A stretch of DNA of 64,000 nt from GCA-020356105 sp964347475 (lineage in GTDB: Bacteria > Pseudomonadota > Alphaproteobacteria > UBA8366 > JADFVY01). Each line of letters opens with the position of its first letter. Position 1 is the first letter of the stretch. The translations under genes were made by a program, and so were the position numbers. Of this stretch, positions 1 to 8,403 are shown piece after piece. The stretch lies in assembly GCA_964347475.1 (NCBI GenBank), contig CAYFYY010000002.1, positions 1 to 64,000 of the forward strand, read 5' to 3'. The notes below the pieces were generated by a model, which had not been told where the DNA came from, searched no databases, and was given only the letters and a program-made list of their open reading frames with translations.

Positions 1-381
1 CGCCAACTCGGCCTCGACGTCGGCCGCGGTCGCGACGTAGCCGTCCTCGAAATGTCGGAAGTCGAGCTTCACGCCCGGCTGGAAGCACCATTCGAGATCC
101 ACCTCGTCGATGGTGATCGCGCGCTGGCCGCGGTCCATCGTGGTATGGAAATGGTAGGGCGCGTCGAGATGGGTGCCGCTGTGCGTGGTGATATGGGCGA
201 ACTCGATGGCCCAGCCCTGGCCGTCCGGCAGATCGGCCTTCGTCAGGCCGGGGAAGAAGCTGGTCATGTACTCGGCGTTCTGCTCCTGGGTGACGTATTC
301 GATTTTGGGCTCCATGCCCGGCGGGTCGGACTTGATGCCGCCCTCCAGCGGCACCGAGATGTCGACGATGCGTCGTGCCAT
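1..381 (-). CDS. Cyclase family protein (kynurenine-formamidase-like), C-terminus beyond the window
   Basis: Metal-dependent hydrolase of the cyclase / kynurenine formamidase superfamily; 127 codons are visible and the gene runs off the left edge. The protein opens MARRIVDISVPLEGG and carries the metal-binding motif HSGTHLDAPYHF at about residues 70-81, which supplies the His and Asp metal ligands of this family. The substrate cannot be read: members hydrolyse N-formylkynurenine, isatin or other amides and cyclic compounds. It is first in sequence but last in transcription of a minus-strand group with a VOC protein, a fused E1 dehydrogenase and an SDR, which suggests a carbon-source catabolic role rather than tryptophan breakdown. 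The ATG at 381 is the only one before the first conserved residues. Confidence 0.85.
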   Translation of the reverse strand, partial: MARRIVDISVPLEGGIKSDPPGMEPKIEYVTQEQNAEYMTSFFPGLTKADLPDGQGWAIEFAHITTHSGTHLDAPYHFHTTMDRGQRAITIDEVDLEWCFQPGVKLDFRHFEDGYVATAADVEAELA

Positions 382-412
382 GCCTGCCTCCGTATGTTTG
401 AGGGGCCTTTGC

Positions 413-949
413 CTACTCCGCCGGCCGCGCCGGGTGCCAGAGCCGGCGGTCGGTGTCCTTCTCGTAGCCCTTGCCGCCGGGGAACGAGACGAGCTCCAAC
501 TGCATGCCCCAGGGGGTGAGGAAATAGACCCAGGTCTGGCCGGCGCTGGGCCCCGCGGTGCGGACCACCGGCTCGCCGAGAATGCGCACGCCCTTGCTCC
601 TCAGATAGGCGAGCGCCGCGTCCATGTCGTCGACATAGAAGGCGAGGTGATGGCCGCCGACGTCGCTGTTCTTCGGCTGCGTTGCGTTCTGGTCCGGCGC
701 CTCGTACTCGAAGATCTCGAAGTTGGAGCCGTGCCGGCAGCGCAGGAACTTCAGGCGCCGCATGACGGTGCGCGGATGCACGTTGAGCTGCCGCTGCATC
801 CAGTCGTCCTCGGCCTGGAAGGGCCCCAGGTCGTAGAACGCCTCGCAGCCGATCACGTTGACGAAGAAGTCGACTGCCTCGTCGAGGTCCGGCACGGTGA
901 AGCCGATATGGTCGGTGCCGCGCAGGCCGGGCAGGCCGTTTCCGGACAT
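413..949 (-). CDS. VOC family protein (glyoxalase / extradiol dioxygenase fold)
   Basis: 178-residue vicinal-oxygen-chelate protein. Residues about 12-60 (start TDHIGFTVPDLDEAVDFF) and 95-155 (GGHHLAFYVDDMDAALAYL) are the two beta-alpha-beta-beta-beta halves; His at the start of each half and a Glu near QLELV are the expected metal ligands. It lies 31 bp upstream of the cyclase gene and 19 bp downstream of the E1 fusion, so it is probably co-transcribed with them. Families of this type include lactoylglutathione lyases, epimerases and ring-cleavage enzymes; the length, a single VOC unit, argues against a two-module extradiol dioxygenase. The exact reaction is not assignable from sequence. Confidence 0.85.
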   Translation of the reverse strand: MSGNGLPGLRGTDHIGFTVPDLDEAVDFFVNVIGCEAFYDLGPFQAEDDWMQRQLNVHPRTVMRRLKFLRCRHGSNFEIFEYEAPDQNATQPKNSDVGGHHLAFYVDDMDAALAYLRSKGVRILGEPVVRTAGPSAGQTWVYFLTPWGMQLELVSFPGGKGYEKDTDRRLWHPARPAE

Positions 950-968
950 GAGTCCCCCTTCCGGTGGT

Positions 969-3161
969 CTATTCGGCGGCGAAGCGCGTATCGCCCTTGT
1001 CGGCCATGATCGCGCGGTAGCCGGCCTGGATCTCCTCGATGTCGACGATGGCGGCGCGCTCCAGCACGCGGGAGACGCTCGGCGCCGACTCGCCGCCGTG
1101 GATGCGCTTGACCGGCTGGTCGAGCCAGTCGAAGAAGCGCCGCTGCAGCTCGTCGGTCAGCATCGCGCCGTAGGAGGCGGTGAGCGGCCCCTGCTCGACG
1201 ACCACGACGTTGTTGGTCTTCCCGATGCTGTCGCCGATCGTCTGCCAGTCGATGCCGGCGCGGTCGAGCGAGCGCAAATCGATGATCTCGGCATCGACGC
1301 CCATCTGCTCGGCCGCGGCGATCGCCTTCGGCGTCATGGCAAGATACGATAGCACGGTGAACGCACGGCCCGGCCGCACCACCTTGGCCTTGCCGAGCGG
1401 GACGTAGTAGTCGAAATCCTCGACCGGCCCCGGGCCGGTGGTGGTGTAAAGCTGGGTGCTCTCGATCACCAGCACCGGGTCCTCGCACAAAAGCGCGCTG
1501 TTCATCAGCCCGACATAGTCGAACGGCGTCGACGGCGCGACGATGCGCCAGCCCGGCCACATCGCATACAGCCCGGCCGGGTCCATCGAGTGCTGCGAGC
1601 CGTAGCCGTCGCCGAGCGCGACCTTGGTGCGGGCGACCAGCGGCATCGGAATGTCACCGCCGAACATGTGCCGCGCCTTGGCGATCTGGTTGAACACCTG
1701 GTCGGCGGCGACGAGGGTGAAGTCCGGGTACATCAGCTCGACCACCGGCCGGTAGTGCCCCTCCATGGCAACGCCCCCGGCAAGGCCGGTGAAGCCCTGC
1801 TCGGAGATCGGCGTGCCGATGATGCGGTCCGGGTACTTCTCGGCCAGGCCCTTGGTCGCGCCGTTGGTGCCGCCCTTGAGGCGGTGCACGTCCTCGCCGA
1901 GCACGAAGATGCGCGCGTCCTCGCCCATGCGCCGGTCCATGACCTGGCTGACGACGTCGATGAACTTGACCTCGGTGACCGGGCCGCTGGCGGTCTCCAG
2001 CTCCTCGAAGCGCACGCCGTCGAACTCCGAAAGGTCCCCGCGCAGGCCGAAATCACGGAACGACGTGTCCGGCCACAGCGAAGGCACGATGCGGCGCCGG
2101 TTGCCGTCGCTCTCGGTCAGCGCGCCGGCGACGTCGGCCATCGCGGCCTGCGCCGCCGAGCGCAATGCCGCATCGCCGTCCTCGTCGAGCCAGCCGCGGG
2201 CGACCAACTCGTCGCGCAGCCGGACCAGCGGGTCGCGCGCCCGCCATTGCGCCTCCTCCTCCTTGCTGCGGTAGCCGAAGGCGCTGCCGGCGATGCCGCC
2301 GCCATGGTGGAAGAAGCGGTACAGCTCGGCCTCGATGATCACCGGGCCCTTGCCGGCACGCATGATCTCGCAGGCCTTGCCGGTCGCGATGCGCACCGCC
2401 ATCGGGTCCATGCCGTCGACGCGGAAGGCCGGCATGCCGTAGGCGAGGCCGCGCGACGACAGGCGCGTCTCGCGGGTCTCCTCCTCCAGGGTGGTGGCGA
2501 CCGCATAGCCGTTGTTCTCGATGAAGAAGCAGATCGGCAGGTCCCACAGCGCGGCGAGGTTCATCGCCTCCGGCACGGCGCCGATGTTGACGCCGCCGTC
2601 GCCGAAGAAGGTGAACACGACGTCGCCCCGGCCGTGCCGTTTCAGCGCCCAGGCGACGCCCGTGGCCGGCGGAACCCCGCCGCCGACGATGGCGTTGGTG
2701 CCGAGCGCCCCGGCCTCCTGCCAGCGCAGGTGCATGGAGCCGCCGCGCCCTTTGCAGAAGCCCTGCGCGAGCCCCATGATCTCGGCCAGCGTCTTCTGCA
2801 GCAGCGCGCGGATCGGCTCCGTCACCGGCTCTGCGCGCGGATCGCCCCCGTCGTCGACATAGCGCAGCGACTTGGCGAGGAACTGGTGGTGGCCGCGGTG
2901 CGAGCCGGTGGTCTGATCGCCCGCGCGCAGCATCGACATCGTCGCCACCGCGCCGCCGTCCTGGCCGATGCTGGAATGGGCCGGACCGTGCACGAGGTCC
3001 TCGTTCTTCAGCTCCAGCACCGTCTCCTCGAAGGCGCGCACCAGGTGCAGGTCCCGGTGCATGCGCAGCAGCGCGTCTGCACCGGTCTTGTCCCAGTCCG
3101 CCGGCGTCGAGCGGATCTCCTGCCACGGCGCCGCCGGTTTCAGGTTCACGATCCTTGGCAT
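969..3161 (-). CDS. Fused E1 alpha/beta subunit, thiamine-dependent 2-oxoacid dehydrogenase
   Basis: 730-residue fusion of both E1 subunits of a 2-oxoacid dehydrogenase complex of the branched-chain / acetoin / pyruvate type. Residues 1 to about 365 are the alpha part, with the thiamine-pyrophosphate motif GDGG at 187-190 followed by NN at 216-217. Residues from about 385 onward are the beta transketolase-like part (VLGEDVHRLKGGTNG, then a C-terminal transketolase domain). The enzyme decarboxylates a 2-oxoacid and passes the acyl group to a lipoylated E2; no E2 or E3 gene is in the window. A strong ribosome site (GGAGGGAAGG) precedes the ATG at 3161. Neighbouring cyclase, VOC and SDR genes suggest a specialised catabolic complex rather than housekeeping pyruvate dehydrogenase. 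Confidence 0.9.
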   Translation of the reverse strand: MPRIVNLKPAAPWQEIRSTPADWDKTGADALLRMHRDLHLVRAFEETVLELKNEDLVHGPAHSSIGQDGGAVATMSMLRAGDQTTGSHRGHHQFLAKSLRYVDDGGDPRAEPVTEPIRALLQKTLAEIMGLAQGFCKGRGGSMHLRWQEAGALGTNAIVGGGVPPATGVAWALKRHGRGDVVFTFFGDGGVNIGAVPEAMNLAALWDLPICFFIENNGYAVATTLEEETRETRLSSRGLAYGMPAFRVDGMDPMAVRIATGKACEIMRAGKGPVIIEAELYRFFHHGGGIAGSAFGYRSKEEEAQWRARDPLVRLRDELVARGWLDEDGDAALRSAAQAAMADVAGALTESDGNRRRIVPSLWPDTSFRDFGLRGDLSEFDGVRFEELETASGPVTEVKFIDVVSQVMDRRMGEDARIFVLGEDVHRLKGGTNGATKGLAEKYPDRIIGTPISEQGFTGLAGGVAMEGHYRPVVELMYPDFTLVAADQVFNQIAKARHMFGGDIPMPLVARTKVALGDGYGSQHSMDPAGLYAMWPGWRIVAPSTPFDYVGLMNSALLCEDPVLVIESTQLYTTTGPGPVEDFDYYVPLGKAKVVRPGRAFTVLSYLAMTPKAIAAAEQMGVDAEIIDLRSLDRAGIDWQTIGDSIGKTNNVVVVEQGPLTASYGAMLTDELQRRFFDWLDQPVKRIHGGESAPSVSRVLERAAIVDIEEIQAGYRAIMADKGDTRFAAE

Positions 3162-3212
3162 CCTTCCCTCCGCGCGCCGCGCCCGCCCGCGCGCCCTCGC
3201 CTCACGGATATC

Positions 3213-3998
3213 TCACAGATACTTGGTGAAGCCGCCGCACACCTCGACCGTGGTGCCGGTCATGTAGGCGTTCCGGTCCGAGACCAGGAAGGCGGCAACG
3301 GCGCCGATCTCCGCCGGCTCGGCCCAGCGGCCCAGCATCGTCTGGTCGGCGACCGCCTTGCGCACCGCGTCGGCGGTGGTGCCGCGCACCTTGGCCATCG
3401 CCTCGGCCCGCGGGCCCCAGGATTCGGTGTTGGTGAAGCCGGGGCAGATGTTGTTGACGGTGATCCCCGCCGGCCCGAGGTCGGCGGCCATCAGCTTGCA
3501 GAAGCCGATGATCGCTGCGTTCGGCAGCGTCGTCGTCAGCGCCCCGGGCAGGAGCTGCCTGCCGGTCACGCCCGAGACCATGAGGATGCGCCCGGCCTTC
3601 GACGCCTTCAGGTGCGGCACCGCGAACTTGGTGGCCCAGACATAGCCCATCAGGTTGGTGTGCAGCACCTGCTCCCACATCTCGTCGGTGAGGCTGTCGA
3701 GGGTGCCGGGCACCATGCCGCCGACATTGTTGACCAGGATGTCGAGCCCGCCGAGGCCCTCGACGGCGCCATCGATGAAGGCCTCGCAGCCGGCGGAGGT
3801 GGCGAGGTCGCAGGCGATGCCGACGGCCTTGACACCGCGCGCCTCGATGGGGCCGAGCGCCTTGTCGAGGTTGCCCTGGTCGCGGCCCGACAGCGCGACG
3901 TTGCAGCCCTCGGCGGCGAGCGCGGTGGCGATGGCGTTGCCGATGCCGCGGCTCGAGCCCGTGATCGCGGCGTTCCGGCCCTTCAGTCCCAGATCCAT
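3213..3998 (-). CDS. SDR-fold protein lacking the catalytic Tyr-Lys pair
   Basis: 261-residue short-chain dehydrogenase/reductase-fold protein. The Rossmann cofactor motif TGSSRGIG is at 13-20 and NNVGG at about 90-94. Where classical members have Y-x3-K, the aligned stretch reads LTTTLPNAA (about 154-162): Thr replaces Tyr and Asn replaces Lys, while the preceding Ser (142) is kept. It may bind NAD(P) but classical hydride-transfer chemistry is unlikely; a subgroup of FabG-like SDRs has the same loss. It is the probable first gene of the minus-strand catabolic cluster, 51 bp upstream of the E1 fusion. The ATG at 3998 immediately precedes the first beta strand. Confidence 0.85.
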   Translation of the reverse strand: MDLGLKGRNAAITGSSRGIGNAIATALAAEGCNVALSGRDQGNLDKALGPIEARGVKAVGIACDLATSAGCEAFIDGAVEGLGGLDILVNNVGGMVPGTLDSLTDEMWEQVLHTNLMGYVWATKFAVPHLKASKAGRILMVSGVTGRQLLPGALTTTLPNAAIIGFCKLMAADLGPAGITVNNICPGFTNTESWGPRAEAMAKVRGTTADAVRKAVADQTMLGRWAEPAEIGAVAAFLVSDRNAYMTGTTVEVCGGFTKYL

Positions 3999-4213
3999 GG
4001 TGCGTGCGCCTCCCTTATCGCGCCTCGTTGCCGGCGTCCCTCCTGCGCATTATCCACTTGCGCGGCATCCGCGCAATGGCGTTGGGAGAGAGGAACCTCT
4101 TCCGTGCCACGCTCAGCCGCGCGGCGGGATGGCGAGGGGATCGGGGTGCGGATGCTGCATCCGCGCCCGGCGGCGCCGCGCCGCCCCCGGGGGAAACCGC
4201 CGCGCCGGACGGC

Positions 4214-4432
4214 TCAGCCCAAGAACAGCATCTTGACGAGCACGCCGAGGGCGACGAACGCGAGAAACGCCATCAGCCGCGGCACGAGGCGCGCCGGTGC
4301 CTCCGAGTCGTCGGCGGGCGGCGTTGCGCCCAGCGACAGGTGCGGCGGCATTGCGGCGTCGCAGTGCGGGCATGCGGCAAGGCCCCGGTAGGTTTCCGCA
4401 TCGCAGCCCGGACAACGGATGATTTCGGGCAT
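4214..4432 (-). CDS. Small zinc-ribbon membrane protein
   Basis: 72-residue protein with an N-terminal zinc ribbon made of two CxxC knuckles (CPGC at about 8-11 and CPHC at 21-24) and one hydrophobic C-terminal helix (LMAFLAFVALGVLVKMLFL). The likely form is a membrane-tethered zinc ribbon facing the cytoplasm. Function unknown; such proteins are commonly annotated only as zinc-ribbon domain proteins. It stands alone between the SDR gene and a second zinc-ribbon membrane protein on the same strand, 95 bp apart, so the two may be related in role. Confidence 0.7.
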   Translation of the reverse strand: MPEIIRCPGCDAETYRGLAACPHCDAAMPPHLSLGATPPADDSEAPARLVPRLMAFLAFVALGVLVKMLFLG

Positions 4433-4527
4433 GCGCGCGGCCTCAAGGCCCGGCGAACTCGGTCGATACCACGCTCGCCATCAGAACGGGGCCGCAAGAC
4501 GGTTGCCATGTCGCATGCCCGACTCCG

Positions 4528-5172
4528 TCACTGTCTGTGGATGGAGCGGATTCCGCCGTCTTCCTGGATGGCCCTCAGTTCGTCGCGGGCGAAGACGTGG
4601 ATCGGCTCGTCGTAATACTCCGGACCGTAGGCCTTTCCACTGCCGATATCGTCCCTGGGGCCACGCGCGATGTCGTAATGCGTGAGTGCCAGTTTGAAAC
4701 CGACCTGATCTCCGTCCACCGACTCGACCCGCATCAGCGCGTAGTCGTAGTCCGGGTCGCCGCCTTCGAAGGCCTTGGAAACCTTGATGACGTACATATC
4801 GCCGATCGCCGGGTTTTCCATGTACAGACGCTGCTGCTCCGCCTCGCGTGAATCCCGCACCGCGATGAAGGCCACGAAGGCGGCGATGAGCGCCAGGCCG
4901 GCGAACTTCGGCGCCGTTCGTGCCATCGTGAACACGGAGGCCTTGATCTTGCCGCGCACGGGATCGCGGATTTCATTGCCGACCTGCGTATGCTTGCGGT
5001 TCTGGCATTCCATGCCCGGCTTTCTCGAATAGGGAAACAGCGGAATCCAGAAAATATGGACGTACTGCAGGATGCCGAATGTCCGATACAGGTTGTTTCC
5101 GCAATTGGGGCATTCCATGTCCTGGATCTGCCCGCCGGCAACGACGCTGCCGCGCCAACCGTAAATAACCAT
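4528..5172 (-). CDS. Zinc-ribbon protein with one membrane segment, function unknown
   Basis: 214 residues. An N-terminal CPNCGNN knuckle (about 21-24) and a later Cys in the MECQNRKH stretch form a probable zinc ribbon. The stretch FWIPLFPYSRKPGMEC is typical of the zinc-ribbon family seen in small Legionella-type and proteobacterial membrane proteins. A transmembrane helix follows at about 88-106 (FAGLALIAAFVAFIAV), then an extracytoplasmic or soluble domain of about 100 residues that I do not recognise. Codon use and local GC are lower than in the surrounding genes. No functional partner is apparent. Confidence 0.75.
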   Translation of the reverse strand: MVIYGWRGSVVAGGQIQDMECPNCGNNLYRTFGILQYVHIFWIPLFPYSRKPGMECQNRKHTQVGNEIRDPVRGKIKASVFTMARTAPKFAGLALIAAFVAFIAVRDSREAEQQRLYMENPAIGDMYVIKVSKAFEGGDPDYDYALMRVESVDGDQVGFKLALTHYDIARGPRDDIGSGKAYGPEYYDEPIHVFARDELRAIQEDGGIRSIHRQ

Positions 5173-5424
5173 TTTGCCCTCTATTCCTCTGATCGAAAAA
5201 ATCCGAAAAATATGAAGAAGCCGCCGCCGATCGCCGTGTGATCAACAATAAACGTTGGGGGTTGAACAAAAATTTAACGCATGAATTCTTTGATTGCAGC
5301 GCACGATAACAAGTCGGAGGGGCAGGGGATGGAGACAGAGACGGGGTCGGGCACGCGTTATTGCGTTTTTCATTTGGCGCGGGACCGCCTCGCGGCCGCC
5401 GCCGCGGCTAGCCCGACCGCGCCG

Positions 5425-6078
5425 CTACTGCTCGGACTGCGGTTGCGGCTGCGGCGCGGGCTGCAGCGGCTGCTGCGGTTGCGGGGCGAACTGGCCCGGG
5501 GCGCGCAACGTGCCGGCCGGCGCCGTCGGCGCGCGCGGACGGGTGCGGCGGCGCGTCGGATCGTCGGTCAGCGCCATCTCGAAGCGCTGGGCGCCGTGCG
5601 CCAGCACCAGCCGGTCGGTGCCGATCTGCTCCACGCTCCAGCCGCGCAGCGTTTCGCCGACGCGCAGCGACAGCGCCTCGTTGCCGGGCCGCGGCGGCCC
5701 GACCGGCTCGACGATGGCAACCCACGCGTCGCCGGCGCGGATGATGCCGGTCAGCACCAGCCCGTCGAGCGCCGCCGGGGGCGCCGGGCCTTCCTCTGCG
5801 GTGGCGTTGCCGGCCTCTGGCGGGCGCCGCATCGGCGAGAACAGCGGGCGCCGCTCGATTACCGCGAAATCGGCGTCGCCGGGCGGCCGGTAGATGCCGT
5901 CCTCGACCGTCCCGCCAAGCCCGGGTTCCGGCCCTGCCACCGGCGCGTCGCCGGGCAGCGCCACCGACAGCACCAGCGCCTGCGGATAGCGCATCTCCAG
6001 CGCCAGCGCGCCGGCGAGCAGCAGGCATAGCAGCAGCAGCGCGCCGAGACCGCGCGCCGGTGCGCGCCGCGCCCTCAC
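5425..6078 (-). CDS. Type II secretion GspC-like inner-membrane protein (distal gene of the gsp operon)
   Basis: 217 residues: one N-terminal transmembrane helix (about 12-28) followed by a periplasmic homology-region-like domain. The hallmark FAVIERRPLFSPMRRPP (about 71-87) is the box seen in GspC and related T2SS coupling proteins, then a small beta domain (LVLTGIIRAGDAWVAIVEP). There is no PDZ or coiled-coil C-terminal domain; instead the last 40 residues are rich in Pro and Gln. It likely links the inner-membrane platform to the GspD secretin. It overlaps gspM by 4 bp and is the last gene of the minus-strand operon. It could instead be filed as GspN or PulC-like; the T2SS role is firm, the letter less so. 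Confidence 0.75.
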   Translation of the reverse strand: MRARRAPARGLGALLLLCLLLAGALALEMRYPQALVLSVALPGDAPVAGPEPGLGGTVEDGIYRPPGDADFAVIERRPLFSPMRRPPEAGNATAEEGPAPPAALDGLVLTGIIRAGDAWVAIVEPVGPPRPGNEALSLRVGETLRGWSVEQIGTDRLVLAHGAQRFEMALTDDPTRRRTRPRAPTAPAGTLRAPGQFAPQPQQPLQPAPQPQPQSEQ

Positions 6079-6668
6079 GGCGCCGCCTCCCGGCGGTAGG
6101 CGTGCACGTCGAAGCGGATGGCCAGCCGCTCCTCCGGCGGCGCCGGCGCGTTCTGGCGCTGCACGATGCGGCCGCCGCTGCGGCTGCGGATCTCGAGGTT
6201 GTCGACGAACAGGAAGGTCGGCGCCGTCTCGATATTGTAGATCAGCCGGCGCAGCCCGCCGAGGCTACCCTCCAGCGCCACCCGGATGCCGATGCGGCGG
6301 AAGCCTTCCTCGTCCACCGGCGGCAGGATCTGGGCGCTGCGCAGCGCCAGGCCGTGGCGCGTGGCATCGCGCGACACGCGGGTCTGCAGGTCGGCGCCCG
6401 CCAGCTCGTCGCTGGCCCCGCCGAGCAGCCGCGTGCGTCCGGTCGGATCGCGGGCGGCGCGCTCGAGCTCGGCCCGCAGCATCGGCGCCTCGGCGGCCTG
6501 ACGCTCCAGCCGCGGCAGCTGTTCGGTCACGAACGCGACGGTCTCGCGATCGGCGCGGTAGCCGTCGAGCAGTGGTGCCAGGCCGAGCAGCCAGACCAGC
6601 ACCAGCAGCGCCACCAGCAGCGCGACCGCAGCGAGGCGCCCGGCGAGCGGCGGCAGGCCCGGGCTCAC
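6075..6668 (-). CDS. gspM: Type II secretion inner-membrane protein GspM
   Basis: 197 residues from a GTG start that overlaps the gspL stop (GTGA). An N-terminal transmembrane helix (about 9-28) is followed by a coiled stretch and a periplasmic ferredoxin-like fold (SLGGLRRLIYNIETAPTFLF), the pattern of GspM / PilO-type platform proteins. It partners GspL at the inner membrane and helps couple the ATPase to pseudopilus assembly. The frame stays open far upstream, but that part is antisense noise of gspL; the GTG at 6668 fits the tight coupling seen throughout the operon. Confidence 0.85.
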   Translation of the reverse strand: MSPGLPPLAGRLAAVALLVALLVLVWLLGLAPLLDGYRADRETVAFVTEQLPRLERQAAEAPMLRAELERAARDPTGRTRLLGGASDELAGADLQTRVSRDATRHGLALRSAQILPPVDEEGFRRIGIRVALEGSLGGLRRLIYNIETAPTFLFVDNLEIRSRSGGRIVQRQNAPAPPEERLAIRFDVHAYRREAAP

Positions 6669-7753
6669 GACGCCCCCTCCGCGACCAGGGCCACCGACAG
6701 ATCGAAGCGCTCCTTGTCGATGCCGGGCACCCGCGTGACCGGGGACTCGAAGCGCGCGCCGCCGAACCGCGGATGGTTCTCGAACAGCTCCAGCAAGGGC
6801 GAGGCGGACGGCGCGTAGCCCCGCACCCGCAGCCTTCCGTCCTGCAGGCGCAGCTCGAACAGGTAGCTGTCGTCGGGCAGCAGCTGCGTCAGGTCCGCCA
6901 GCACGGACACCGCCATCGTCGCGTTGAGCTTGCGGTCGATCAGGAATCGCGCATCCTGCCGCCGCCGCCCCAGCTCTTCGCGCAAATCGGCCGCCTCGCG
7001 GGCCGCCGCGCGGGCCGCCGCCAGCGCCTCCTCGGCCTCGTCCGCCGCCGCGGCCTGCCACTGCAGCGGCAGCGCCACCGCGACCGCCAGCAGCCCCGCC
7101 GCGATCGCTGCCAGCAACGCCGTCGCCAGCGCGCGTCCGCCGAATCCGTTGGGCTGGGCGTGGCCGGACAGGTCGAAGGCCGGTTCGGCCTCCTCGTCGC
7201 CCGCGGCGGTGACGAAGTCGGGCGCAAGGCCCCAGTCGTCGGCCAGGGCCAGCGCCCGCTCGACCTCCTCGCGTGGCGCCACGGCGATCTCCACCTTCAT
7301 GCGGCCGGACGTCCGGTCGCGCGCGGTGACGCGGTAGTCGTAACGCGCCTGCTCGGGCGAGAAGGGGGTCTGGCGGTCGAGTTCGAAGCGCAGCAGATCG
7401 CCGAGATCCGCCTCGGCCGCCAGCGGCAGATCGAGCGTCTTGCGCAGCACCCGCTCGGCCGGCAGGGTGAGCGCCACGACGGCACGGCGCAGCCGGCCGC
7501 GCACGAGGGCGGAGACGGCGGCGCGCTGGGCCGCCTTGTCGGCCGCGAGATCGACCCGGCCGAGCGCGGTTCGCGTGCCGCGCACGAGGCGCGACAGCCG
7601 GGCCTCGCCATTGTCGACGGCAACCGCAAGCAGGGCGGCCTCGCCGGAGAACGCCCCGCGCACGGGGGTCGGCACCAGTGCCGACAGCTCGCCCAGCCAC
7701 CAGCGCAGGAAGGCGGCGATCGTGGCGCCGATGACAGCCGCGCCGGATCTCAT
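6665..7753 (-). CDS. gspL: Type II secretion platform protein GspL
   Basis: 362 residues. The N-terminal half (about 1-200) is the cytoplasmic actin-like domain that recruits the GspE ATPase (LTLPAERVLRKTLDLP, ELDRQTPF). A transmembrane helix follows at about 210-232, then an alanine-rich coil and a periplasmic PilN-like domain (LPDDSYLFELRLQDGRLRVRGYAP). The ATG at 7753 overlaps the gspJ stop as ATGA; longer upstream extensions give an Arg/Ala-rich sequence without family similarity and were dropped. Order J-L-M matches the tail of many gsp operons, here without a separate K because gspK sits beside gspD. Confidence 0.88.
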   Translation of the reverse strand: MRSGAAVIGATIAAFLRWWLGELSALVPTPVRGAFSGEAALLAVAVDNGEARLSRLVRGTRTALGRVDLAADKAAQRAAVSALVRGRLRRAVVALTLPAERVLRKTLDLPLAAEADLGDLLRFELDRQTPFSPEQARYDYRVTARDRTSGRMKVEIAVAPREEVERALALADDWGLAPDFVTAAGDEEAEPAFDLSGHAQPNGFGGRALATALLAAIAAGLLAVAVALPLQWQAAAADEAEEALAAARAAAREAADLREELGRRRQDARFLIDRKLNATMAVSVLADLTQLLPDDSYLFELRLQDGRLRVRGYAPSASPLLELFENHPRFGGARFESPVTRVPGIDKERFDLSVALVAEGAS

Positions 7754-8403
7754 AGGCGCCCCGTCAGTCCGGTGACGCGCAGCGGCACGATGAGGTCGGG
7801 CCACGGCCGGTCGCCGCGCGGCGTATCGATGGTCACCCGAACCGCCAGCGGCAGCTTCGGCTCGTCGCGCCACGATGCGGTCCACGAGCGTGCGCCACTG
7901 TCCGTCTCGCGCAGGTAATCGAGCTCGATGCGGGCCTCACCCTCGAACAGCACGTGCCGCTCCGGCTCAGCGTCGGCCGCCGGGCCATCGTCGCGCCCGG
8001 GCCGATGGTACGGCGTGCGCGTCAGCACCAGGCGCTGGCCGTCGCCGCGCCCCATCTCCTCGACCGACAGCTCAAGACGCTGCAGTCCGCCGAGGCCGAG
8101 ATGGGCGGCCACAGGCGCGACCAGCGAAAGCGACCCGCCGCCGCCCGCGAACAGCGGCTGCGGCCGGCCGTCGGCGCCGGCCTCGAGAACCGGCGTCGCC
8201 TGCGACAGGGTGCGGCGCAGGAAACCGCGGATGATCTGCGCGTGCGATTCGGCCTCGACGCGATTGCCCACCGTCTCCCAGGTGCGCACGCCGAGGCGCA
8301 GCCCGCCAAGCGCGAGGGCCGCCGTCATGCCGAGGATGGCGAGCGCGATGACGATCTCGACCAGCGTGACGCCGCGCGTGCGGGTGCTTGCACCGACCGT
8401 CAT
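7750..8403 (-). CDS. gspJ: Type II secretion minor pseudopilin GspJ
   Basis: 217 residues with a class III prepilin leader: short basic N-terminus, then G-VTLVEIVIALAILGM with the +5 Glu after the cleavage Gly at about residue 11. GspJ forms the pseudopilus tip with GspI and GspK. The long soluble domain (RRTLSQATPVLEA, LVAPVAAHLGLGGLQRLEL) and its size, larger than GspH and GspI, identify it as J. It overlaps gspI and gspL by 4 bp each, so expression is translationally coupled. The prepilin peptidase needed for processing is at the head of the operon. Confidence 0.9.
   Translation of the reverse strand: MTVGASTRTRGVTLVEIVIALAILGMTAALALGGLRLGVRTWETVGNRVEAESHAQIIRGFLRRTLSQATPVLEAGADGRPQPLFAGGGGSLSLVAPVAAHLGLGGLQRLELSVEEMGRGDGQRLVLTRTPYHRPGRDDGPAADAEPERHVLFEGEARIELDYLRETDSGARSWTASWRDEPKLPLAVRVTIDTPRGDRPWPDLIVPLRVTGLTGRL

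Noticed and set aside
1590..4391. A long plus-strand open frame of 933 codons opposite the E1 and SDR genes
   Set aside because: Antisense to conserved enzymes with clear motifs; composition is His/Arg/Ala-rich and typical of a frame left open by high GC.
5281..6030. Plus-strand frame opposite the GspC-like gene
   Set aside because: Antisense shadow rich in Arg, Ala and Gly; no ribosome site or family similarity.
6669..7700. Upstream extension of gspM in the same frame
   Set aside because: Runs inside gspL and has no family similarity; the GTGA overlap fixes the start.
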